This document shows positions 15,101 through 27,100 of a stretch of DNA of 60,000 nt, piece by piece. The stretch comes from Phoronis australis. Taxonomy: Eukaryota > Phoronida > Phoronidae. The notes beneath the pieces were generated by a model that was given only the letters and a program-made list of their open reading frames with translations, was not told where the DNA came from and did no database searches. Numbering within the stretch: position 1 is the stretch's first letter; each line of letters begins with the position of its first letter. Where the stretch lies: NCBI GenBank assembly GCA_002633005.1, contig NMRA01000087.1, positions 885,990-945,989 of the forward strand, read 5' to 3'. The position numbers were made by a program, and so were the translations under genes.

Positions 15101-18100
15101 AGAATTATTTGATACTTTAACTATCCAAAACAAGCAAATCTTAAGCAGCAAATCCTGTAACACCATTTCCACGTAGACCATTGCTTGGTCACATGAATAA
15201 ACTATACTAGCCACAAGTCTAATCAACATGACATCTAGACAACAAATCTGCTACTAGTAAATGACGAAAAATAATTGACAAAATTGCCTTTTTCTCATTT
15301 TGCATTGTAGTGAATACACGCAATTTCTCAAAACTTTTGTCTGATAGGAGATGTTGTACAAAACTTGAACATGGAAAAGCATTTAATTTAGTAAATAAAT
15401 GTATATGTTGCCTGGAAAAAATGAAATAAAATTTCACTGAACTGGAGAGATTTCACCATAACACTGATGCATAATTAAGACACAGGATATGACCCATTCC
15501 ATCAAAACAACCCCAAAACACGCAGCAGTCCATACAGCCCTTTGAAGCAGTTCTGCTTACCGACACTCTAGTGCCTGCGGTGATAATATATGCGGAAATA
15601 GCAGTTGCACTACTTTTCTTGTGTATTCATGCTCCGCCTGACGATTATACAGGGCACAGTGTAACCGTGGACCCATTTTTTCTAAAGCTATCTGTTGAAA
15701 ATCATCTTCAGATTTAACTGAAAAGAAACACATTAATATATCATAATTCTGTATATCATAATATACGTATATAACTGAAAATCAAAACTATAACCTCAAA
15801 CCAGGGAGTTCAGAAGCGCCTATTTTCATTCCACACATGATGATATTTGTACTCTGTATAACATGTTAGTTCTATATAATGTAGAAACTATCTTGTCATA
15901 TTCAGAATTCAACTGAACTTCTAAAGTGGCATACATCTATGCAGTCATTGTCTACCTACTGATATTCACAATATTCAAGGAATGATCTCGAGGAGGAAGG
16001 TAGTATGCCATCGTTATTAGCCCCCAAAAAACCAAAACGGAACATTTTAGGGAAGATTAATAGCTAACAGGTATGTTGAAATTGAAGGTCAAGTCAAAAA
16101 AGGCAAACTTGGTTCTGATATTTGTTTTTTTTGAAACTCGAATAGGTGGTGTGGTATTTTATTTCAATGCTCACTCATTCAAAAAAAAGTCATTGCTTAG
16201 AAAATCAAGAAATTTCAAACCTCGCTTACCCTTGCTTACATGAATTTATAAAGTTTTTCACAAAAACAATGGAACCTTGACTGAAATTGACATGGGGATG
16301 TTTTTAGTTGGTAAGCACAGGTCTCAAAATAAGTTGGGGCAACGGCCAGAACCAACTTTTCTTCACAGGTCTCATCAGTAATTTCACTTACTTGAGCGTT
16401 TAACTTTCAGACACACATCAGCATGTAGGGTGGCTGAAATGATCAGCTTATCTATGATCATGGTAGGCAAGTCGACCAGCCGTAGCCTCCTGAATATAGT
16501 TGCTGTAAGGAATCTTAAACTGCTACGCAACTCATCAATGAACACTTCGTCTTGACTTAAATTCCTGTAAAACGATCAAGGCCACATGAGAGGCAATGAT
16601 GTGGGTAATAAAATAACATGAGAAAATGAACTAAAATAAAGTTTAATTTACCCAGCTACTCATAAAGGGATTTACTGTACAGACTTGATGATCAACTGTG
16701 TGCCCCCGTAACCAGTTGTTAGTGAAACACATAGAACTTCATCAACACCAACTTAGCAGAAAATACAACCATAGAAAACTGTCTCTGACGCCCACTTATC
16801 ATAATTAATGAGATGCTCAATTAAAGCGAAGAAATTTTTCCTTCACGATTTGCGTGTATGATAATGGCAGAATCATATCACGCTAATGTCAAGGTCACTG
16901 AACAGGAAGAAAAGAATGGTACAAACATAGTACGTCACATATTAACTAAAGCATTACCTGTACCAGCCGTAGGCAAACTCTTTTAAAACCAACTCCAAAA
17001 ACTGTAAAAATGATCAGAAACATAATAAATGAGCAGTCTCACAGTGATCGTCACTATTCAAGCTCTGTTGCGTCATATTAGTGAATAAATCCTTCCTTGA
17101 AAATGGATTGATTGCCTGAATTCCAAAAAATCAATACTGAAAAGTTTCATAACAAAAATCAATATTGCAATTAAATATCCCCATTATGAACTGACAATCA
17201 AAAAACCCTGACAGGCATTTGTCTCCCCCCGTCCCTCTCTGTCTCTAACAAATTGAAATTTGAATAATAGCTACAATAAGATCGTGTATTATTTAGTAAG
17301 CCCAGGAACCAGCAACTTCCAAAGTAGATCAATTTTTAAAGACTGTTTAACTTGCCAAAATTATCGTCAACAAGCCCTGTCTAAGACTAAGTTGTAGCAA
17401 CTATGAGTGATACAATAACTTGCCAAACTTCACATCTTGAATTATTTCTTCAGATAAATAAAAAAATCATAACAAAGCAAAAGTCATCACTGAAATATAT
17501 GCAGGGTTGTAGCTTTACTTGTCAAGAGCTCTCTGTGAGCAGGCACAAGCTAGTTATAACGACAACTGAACAAAGGCACAGTTTAACCTACCTCTGTGAG
17601 TGCATGGTCAACCTTGGCGGGAATTTTGAGATCAGTCCAAGGTTGTGTGTCCTCTATACTTTGACCAGGCCTGTTAAGAATACCCAAGCGTAGTTAGTTC
17701 AACAGCCTGGAAGCTTTATTCTATTCTCATTATGTTAATGCACAGCTTTGGAGAAGACATCAAAACACACAGCCAGTCTAAGGTGTAGACAGAGGAAGTG
17801 TTCACTAGTAAGAGTTAATGACTATCATTATGTGCGTGTGCGAGCTTGCATGGCAAGTCAAGATGTCACCTTTACCATCTGTTGAATACTTTGGCTATGC
17901 CACCATTTTAAATTTGAATTTATTAAATAATTATTACACGATTCAGTCCCGCATTTAATAAAATTTCACAGAAGCAGCAATCATCTTTTCTTCATACAGC
18001 TACATCCAATTTCCAATTTGATTTAAAATGCTACAGTCACAAATAAAACCTATGCGGTCTTCTGCACTGAGATGACAAAATCACTGACAATTCAATAAAA

Positions 18101-21100
18101 ACCCCCATAACTACTAGACAGTGTCACTATTTAATTTCTAGACATGTGAAACAGCCAGCATACTTTGCCTACATGCCCATATGCATTGAATATAGTTCAT
18201 TACTTGGTAAATATGCAATGAAACAACAGCCTAAGCATTAAACATAGAGATGTGTGAGAGAAACGAACACTTGCTTGAAAGACTGACAACAAAAATGTCG
18301 ACAGTCAAGGCTTTACTAAAGGCGTGTCAAATACTGTGAAGAAAGGCAGAGAAATGTTGGTCAAAATTTGAAAATTGAAAAAAGTAAATAATGCTTCAAA
18401 GAAGATAGGAAAAGACTTACAGTAGGGCTGTAGACTTATACTACCAAGAAGAGATCTGGTAGTTTAAACACTTACCTATGCCGTGTGCATGTGGAGTCTG
18501 AACACACTGGACAAACCCTAAGCTTGGATACTTCTAGGTTCTGTAAATGAAACACATCCTGTGAGGAGCTCATTCACAACTAACGACTCTCCTAGTTTTG
18601 CCAAAAACCAACATACAAAGTCAATCAAACACCATTCTAACAAACCCCGATGGGATGCTTAACATTCATTGTAACGGAAGTTTTCTGTAATCATATTGTC
18701 GACTTATGACAGAGAACAGTTGGTTTGAGACTTGTGGAATTTAACTTTGTAAGCGAGCAGATATCAACTAGGCTTGTTTAACGTGATTCGACTAGGATTT
18801 TGAATGAATAGACGCATATACATTGCCTCAATCAACACTGTAGAATGCAGTTTCATGCTTTGAAAGACTTTATACAAAATCTAGTCTGATCCTAATCGCA
18901 AATGTTCCATTGGCGGAAGGTTTTAAGCAACTAGAATGGTGTGGTGGTGAAATCTCACCAATTTAAGACACAATATGGCCGACAAGTGAAATCACACTTT
19001 CTTATATTTTCTCCATAAAAGATATGTAGCACCACATTAATGATTTTCCGTGTTCAAGTTCTGTTACCATAGCTACCACCAGATAAGGTTTTGAAAACAT
19101 GTGACCATTCACAGCAAAGATAGAAGCACTTGAAAAATGAAAAAAGGCAATTTTGGCAATTATTTTTGTCCAAAATTAGAGATTTTACCGTGTCGGAAGT
19201 TAATATTACTATATTATGACAAAAGTACATAACAAATTAACGTACATTTTTCAACACTTAGCTTTACATTACATTCTCCAAAAAAAAACGCCACCTTAAA
19301 GAGGCATTTCACACCATTTAGCTGGCTAAAAACCAAAAATCAAATCAGTCATTTTTCCCTCATAAACTCTGTCTCATGATATTCTTAATTGTCAAGGATT
19401 CTATTTCTGTTACCAACCAGGACACCGAAACCATCTGATCAGTGACTAAAGAAAATGCTTCATCAGAGTTTATTGGGGAGGGCCAACCCTAAAATTGCAG
19501 ATTTGTAAATTGCGCATGCGCTCATTGTCTGTGACTATTGATGTGCCGGCTTATTTGACAAGATAAGTGTGACAATGTAGTATTGTAAGTACTTGAAAAT
19601 CACCAATTTCAACAGAACAACTCCAGGTGTCAAATCAGAGCATCTGCAAAAACTATCTCAAGATATGTTAATGACCTGATATCGAGTAATGAGCATTTAT
19701 TGGTCGAAACACAATGCATAAAATCGGGACAACCAATCACAGCAATAGTCATCCTACATTGTATTTAGTGAAAAGTCGTCAGATATTGTTGCTCATTTTC
19801 CCATGGTTTATGGTATAACGAGGAATGGGGAGGCAGTGTGCTTGTGATGGTTGTGACAACTCCGTATCCGACCAAGATGTGGCTCTTTTCACTTTTCAGA
19901 GAAGCGTGAATATAAGTTTGAACAAGAAACTCCCATGTTGGTGGGTATCACACACTGGTGCTGGGTTGTTCACACGCTACACTCATGTCCGTGGAGCTAA
20001 GAAACTTTCAGTTAGAATTACCTTTCCTCTATTTTCTTGTTTTTTGTGTATTGATTTCACAAATGCGATATGCAGTGCTATAAAAAAAGGTTTGATGATG
20101 CTGACAATATAGTCACTTTTCAAAACAAAGTAATTGGTGGTTTTAAGCATTAGAGGTAAAATCCAGCTTCAACACAATTCTACATATGACATGAGGCAGA
20201 TTTTTTAATATTAAAATAAATTATATATCATACCTTTTTTCTTCTGTGAAACATGATTAGAAAGTTGGGACAAAAGCTGTCTTCGCTGGAAAAGAGACAG
20301 GAAAGCAATCTTGAATTTGGTGCTATAGAGAAATTTGCAGACAACTTAGTGTAAGTGACCTACTGTTAAATACACACATATGACTAAGAAGACCACATAC
20401 CAAATTACTGTAGTCCCTCTTATCCCATAGGCAGGGTAGGCAGAACGGCTAAATAATAAACGGTAAACCTGGATTTAAGAAGTATGTATTTACACTTGAG
20501 CCAATATGGGTGCAATTACCGTAAACCATTATTCTCAACTAGCAGATAGTTCTGACATATCAATCAAGCTGATAATTCCAGCCAATCAGGTGGAGAGAAC
20601 ATGTAAACACAACGGCAGTATATCATCTTCGTCCCACAAACGTCACTGGTTACGAACGAAAGCATTAAGATGGTTTTACGGTACACTTGGCCATTAGCAA
20701 CGCAAATCAATGATACACAGAAAACGAAAGAAAAAAGTGCCTGCCGCTGATATAAGCATATGGTACACTTGACGAATGGATGAATATATGCCTGGATAAA
20801 CCATAAACTATTATCGAGCATCTCTGGATAAACAAGCACAAAGTGACTGATATTCACGTTCATCACTATTTTCTTTAATGGAATATAACGTGAATAAATG
20901 TGGAACTATGAGTGCTGATGATAGTGTGCCCTAAAAATCAGGTAATAGACACTCAATACCAGACCACAACTGGAAACTAAAACAAATTTTGAAATGTTGT
21001 CAAATTACTGGGCATGATTTCTGTTATGAAATATTTTGTGGCCAGATCACCTAATCCTGTGTCACAGAACATAAGACTACAATACAAACTACTACTGCCC

Positions 21101-24100
21101 ACACACACACACTGTCTGTCTGAATCAATCAGACATCCATAATGTGAATGAGGCTATGTGGATTATAACACCAGCTGCAACAGTCATTTATTAGCCCAAG
21201 ATCCATTTCGATTATGTGGCTCTATATGGCGACAATTTCAGTGACATATATAATATAATCAAAAACACATCATAGAGAATCTGTTAGGTAAATGGTTTGA
21301 ACTTGTTCCTTACTCGTATTAAAGTTGATTGCTGAGGCTTTGAACTACCAATTAGCTAGTACATGAGACCAGACTTAACAATACATGGCTTATAGTCTGG
21401 GCCTGTGGCAGGTCATTTTATTTCCCAAAGGCATTCTCAAAGATTAATGACTTGTTGTTAATAAGCCTAGAAATCCCTTCTCATCCCAGTTAAGAACAAG
21501 TTGAGATCAGTCAAAGCAGTAAGTGTTCTGAATCAAACTTTATTTTTGAGGGAACGTGCCCTTATCCAGTTTTTGCAAAAAATGACCACTACAATGAGAA
21601 CCTTACAAGCGATTGTAAAAAAATAATAGGAGTCATATAAAGTGTCAGCTGATAAGAACACCAATATCCAAACATAAATAAGGGCGCCTGTTAGCTGAGG
21701 GTAGTAGACCAAGGCAGAAGGACCCAGCTCCAGGGACTTTTCTCCATGACCGCCTGTATATTGAGTATCCAACACAGTCTAGGAGTAGGTACTAGTGCTG
21801 CCAACTCCAGGAAAACAAATGGGTCAATATTTCGTCCCCTTCATTTCCAACTGCATGGAATTAGTAGCAGCCAGGATACAACTTCAATTTCACACAATTA
21901 GCATGCAAACTTCCATAAAAGCTCAAAAACTTTTACATTACATTATTGCAAGGTCAACAGCGTCACCTCTCGTTTTGATGGGATTTTCAGAAACATCGCC
22001 GAGGTAAAAGAGTCACATTAGAAAAATTGCTTTGTACAAAAGACAGTCCTAATTGCCACATCCCCGAATACCACAGTGTCCTCTCTCTCATTCTGGGTTA
22101 TTTAGGCAGTAGTTGTACACCACTGTCATACTATTCAATCACTATTTTGCATTGTGACGCCAATAACCAATGATAGTACATAGACAGTTGCTGCAATGCA
22201 GACATCAAAACATTTGAGTGCCCCATGAAAAATCATTACATAACTTGTTCCACTCAACTCAGAAGTATGCTAGCAGTCTTACTTTTCAAAAACTAGGTCA
22301 ACCATACAATGCAAAAGACAGCACTTGAATAGAAGATGTGGCAATGCTGCTCGAATTGAAATAGGAGGCCCAATGTCCACCAGGTGACCGCAAATAACAG
22401 CAGTATTTTTAACTTCTGAACAGACTGAGACAAAAAATAGACCATCGGCATGATGGAATTCTTGAGATAAGGATCCCACGCGATTGCATGATTGCAGGCA
22501 TTTCTATTGGAACGAATTGTGCAACACAAGTGCCACTTAAGTTCATTTCAAGTCACTCATAAGAGAAGTTGCTTCTTCCTCGACGCCACTCTACATTTTG
22601 ATAACACTGTTAGAGTGTGCCAATGCCAAATGATTTACACACTAAAAGGTGTAAAGCAAGGAGTAGTGGAACAAAAGTTACACAATTGCCACATTTTCCA
22701 AGCCACGGATGACAAGTTTTACAGGCCACATTTGCCACTGAGTCTGAAAATGGCGAGATGTTATCATAGAACATAGCAGGCACGAACTTGGATGAAGATA
22801 ACATGATTCCATTTGAAAGGCAATAAAAAATTTCACGATCGGTTTTTGTACAAAATGTCGTCAATCGAAAGTGCTAAGAAATGTACATGCAACTGCTTAG
22901 ATCTGTGAAAGGGAAAACTAGTGAATTTCCAGTGAACTTGACAGTAATGGGAAACCCATTCACTGAGCACAAGGCAGATAGTTATGGTTTCCATTAAACA
23001 CACATGTTACAATTTTCTTGAATAAGTGCCCAGGTACTTGGAATAAAACAAGGCAATGACAGGGTATAGAACAAAACCAAACCGAAAGCACCCAAAACAG
23101 CATTTCTAGAACACATCTCCTGAAGTTATAGAGGGACTGGAGTATTTACCATGTTTCACACACTCAGGATAATCACAACAGAGGGAATCCTTCTGAGGAC
23201 CAGTGCACATTTAAAAAACAGTGTTTTTTGTTTGACCTATGACCAGGTCACTCTGCTTCTGAGCACACTTTGACCCAGGAGGCATGTGTTTATAAATACT
23301 TTACTCAGGTCACCAGGAAAAAGTTTAATCAAAAGTTCATTCCAAACTAATAATGGTGGTGCTAGGTAGTTGAGGGTACAGGACATTCAGTCAGAATTAT
23401 TTACTTTGGTAAAATTTTTACAATATTAACATCTTTTCACATTTTCGCTCAGATACAATGTTAAGAGCACACTCACACACTCCTACTTATGTACTAGTAT
23501 AAGTACTCTCGAGTTCCGAATAGCCTTATCTATACGATTATTTTTTTCACACTCGTTTTCCGGTCTGTACGACACTTATTCAGGTATCTAAGTTTATTAA
23601 TTTTCCAACCTTTTTCTGCTCTCCACGATTATTTGATTCAGCAAGTTCACAATTTTCGTTTCATTCAATACCAGTTTGTTACACAAAAAACTTTGCTGCT
23701 GACACCGGGTATCGTACCTTGGTCATAAGACGAAGTAAATTCGCTCTAAACCTCTAGACCACGAGACACTCAGTTCAGAATTTGTAATTTAGAGAGCTAT
23801 ATACGACTCCGCGTTACACACGGAAGTCACGTCATACACATTAAAAGATTTTATTCTTTAAAATATGACAACTGTACGTTTCAAAGCGCAAAATAATCGG
23901 ACTCCCAAGCAAGGGTTTATGCAGCGGCCGTCTGTTGGACGGCCAGAATGTTATTTTGGACGGGTTCGACGGGATCGGTCAGAAGAGTGTTGGCAAAATT
24001 TAAAAAAGCTTGAAACGATGACCACTTTCTCAATATTAACGGCTGGTTGGCAGTCGCTCAAAGAAATAGGCCATCAGTAATTTCAGAAATGAGAAATTTA

Positions 24101-27100
24101 ATGCACAAAAAGTGCATTTTTCAATATTCTGTGCACCCCGTGACACAGATCGGTGTTGCCGGAAGCTCAACATACATATGAATAAAAACGCTTTCGATGA
24201 GTTTCTTCGGGTGATCCAATATTTATGATTGCACATTGTGAAAAACTGGAAAGCCGTTACAACTCTTCACTGTGTCTTTCCCCGAAGTTTGCATTTCCGG
24301 GGGGAGTAATTTCGGGAATATGCACAGCCAGTGTCATCTGAGGTTTCCGTCATTATTGACACGCGCATTCTACATACTTAATCATGTCGTCTGCCGCGCA
24401 AAGGCCTAAAGAATTTGAGGATTATTTTACAAACCGAGAGATGTTCCAGATGCAGACATTGATTCAGATGCTGGTACGACAAATAATCCAGCTACAGATA
24501 CGGACCGTGGTGATAACGTGGCCATTCAACAAAGTTCAAATACCTGTGCAATTAATGAACGGTGCCGAACCTTTCAATCAACAAAGTACCAACAAGTTGC
24601 CGACAACATCGGACATCAGCATTTTTACAATTCGCCCCAAACTTGAGAATAGATAACAGAAAGAATGGACTTGTGTGACAATCTTGAAAGTGACATAGTT
24701 GCTAACGTTCGACAATCCAGTCGATATCTATTGAAATTGATTTCTACTTGTTCTCCCGTCCAAATAAATGGAAAAACGCACGTGCATCGGTTTGTTTATT
24801 TACCATAGATATTCAAGATGGTGGACGTATTTGTGGTCGTGGACTCGAATGTTGGGCAATTCTGCAAGAAATCTCAATTTCTGGCCGTGTAAAATTTTGC
24901 ATGTACCGACTTTTTGACGTCGAATTCTGATGAACATTACGAGGGTATTGACTGTGAACATTGTGCAAGACATGAGATTGAGAGTAACAAAGGCTTGACT
25001 GTCAGGAACATGTATGATAAAAATGCGACTCGTTTTACCAAGACACTTTATTATATTAATTCAGTCTGTCGGCTTCGTGGAAGACTGGATGTTGCTGCTG
25101 AAATCTTTACCTCCTTGTTATAGTTTTTGGACTTAGTCGACATTGGCATCTCTAGTATGAATGTCACATTCTTTTTTGAGTAAAATGATTCCGCATACTG
25201 TTTGAAACACATCTATATAGACTTCCATTTAAAGTTATTGATTAATCAAATGGTCTTTTGTTTTAGCAATCATTCACTTTTATTCCACTTCACTGTACTA
25301 TGTTATGGCATGGGTGGATACACCACTGCGATAATTTAACTATGCTAATGTTCAGTTTAAAAGTTTTTCTTTGAAACAATTACTTAAAGCGGTGGTAAGT
25401 CAGACAGACTTTGCTTCTTTGCACTATTATTCCCATCTATATCATTATTAGATTTTGTACTTCCTATTATTTCCATCTTCCGTTACTAGATTTTATGCAA
25501 ATTTGTAATCAATATTATTATTCCAGTCTATACTATTTTTAATTTTCCACAAATTTCCCTTCTACACCATTATTCCCAAGAATTTGCTGTTTTGCATTAT
25601 TATTCCCTTCTATATCATTATTAGATTTTACCTAAATTTGTAATCAATATTATTATTCCAGTCTATACTATGTTTAAATTTCCACAAATTTGGCGTCTAT
25701 ACCATTTTTCCATTCTATACTATTATTAGTTTTTTCCGACAATTTCTGGTCTATACTATTAATTTATTCTACAGAAACTTTTCTAGTGGCAAAAATGTTG
25801 GGTCTATACTATTGTTAGAGTCTCTACTATTATTAAAAATCGTGAAATTTTCCAGTCTATACTATTATTGCTGTCTCTACAACTATTCAGAACTTGAGAG
25901 TAGTATAATAATAAGATAAATAAAATAAGACACAGATTTTATTAGATCAATGTGGAGCTCAAGCTGCTGATTGCAAGGACGGACCTCCTGTTGGAAGGAA
26001 GGACCCAAAAATACAAAGAACAGGTAAGAGCTGGGAAGGACAAGGTTGTGAAAGTAGTGCCATTATTTGATTTATTCACATGCCATTAAAACTTGAATGG
26101 AATGTCAGAATTTGAAGTGGACATTATTAGTAATAAGACTGCAACTGTGTCAACAAAATGACAATTTAGGAACTTATTTTTGTACGAAACAGGTAAGGAA
26201 TTATCATAATTATCTATTTTTTCATGACGGGCACACAACTCAAGCACAGTGACAGAAATGTGAATTTTACAGCATCTGATACACAACATGACAATGAACA
26301 GTAAACGTGATCAGAGATCCCAAAATGAAAATCGGCCCATCCTTGCCATCAAAACCTGTACTTCTAACTAAGGCTACAATGAATTGAATCTCAATTCAAG
26401 AGCGACTGATTTTGATGTCATTAAGCCAAGGCCCATTTTGTTTCAATTATTATTTCCAATTTTTGCTGTTAGATGTCTTACAAAGTTACAACTTGTTTGC
26501 ATTTTTGGAAAAGTAATATTGAGATATTGAACAAATAAACAGCTCAGGATCGTTCATTAATTGGAATCTTATCACATTTAACAATTTTGTTTATTAAAAT
26601 TGGTACAAGTGGTAAGTTAACTACCGTAAACGTTCGGGTTAATGCCCATGCTCAGTTAACCGCCCACCCCGTACTTTAGGTGGATTTTCGATTTAACCGC
26701 CCACTGCTCAGTTAAGCGCCCCCTGCGATTTTTGAAGATTTCCAGTTAAGCGCCCACCTCTCGGTTAAGCGCCCATCCCCGACTTTTAAAGAATGAAGAT
26801 TTATCGCCCAGTGCTAAGGAAACGAGCGATTCCCCGACTTTTAGAAAAAGATCGATGATCACAATGAGCACGACGGGGGGCCTCCGAGACGGTGGTTTAG
26901 CAATGTGAATTGCAATTATACAAGTAACGAGTTATTGTCTTGGGTCATGGACTCACTTCAAAATATAATACTTGAACGTTTTTTCACTTTATTTTCTTCC
27001 CATGTTTGCAAAGTTTAAGAACACCGCCGGCGTCAAAACCTCCGTTTTCAGCGACTTTGTCTGCCGCGCTGAGTTTCCGTTTGCAGTGCACTAGAAAAAT

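Larger units (their letters stand above)
18541..20233. other. SNX14 intron 3
   Basis: Holds family A copy 3, family B copy 1 and a THAP-like reading frame head at 19825. No expressed gene can be supported. Confidence 0.5.

Noticed and set aside
20564-20866. Hydrophobic minus-strand open frame with some resemblance to the SNX14 membrane region.
   Set aside because: No donor with the required phase, and the true membrane exons were found at 34278 and 38478.
22279-22479. Minus-strand open frame ending at a GTAAGA donor, considered as the SNX14 exon before 20285.
   Set aside because: The exon at 34278-34346 matches the second membrane helix and fits the phase far better.
23860-24080. Plus-strand open frame beginning MTTVRFKAQNNR, considered as a promoter-proximal exon.
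   Set aside because: No splice sites or recognisable domain; the SNX14 promoter is at 38.6 kb, not here.
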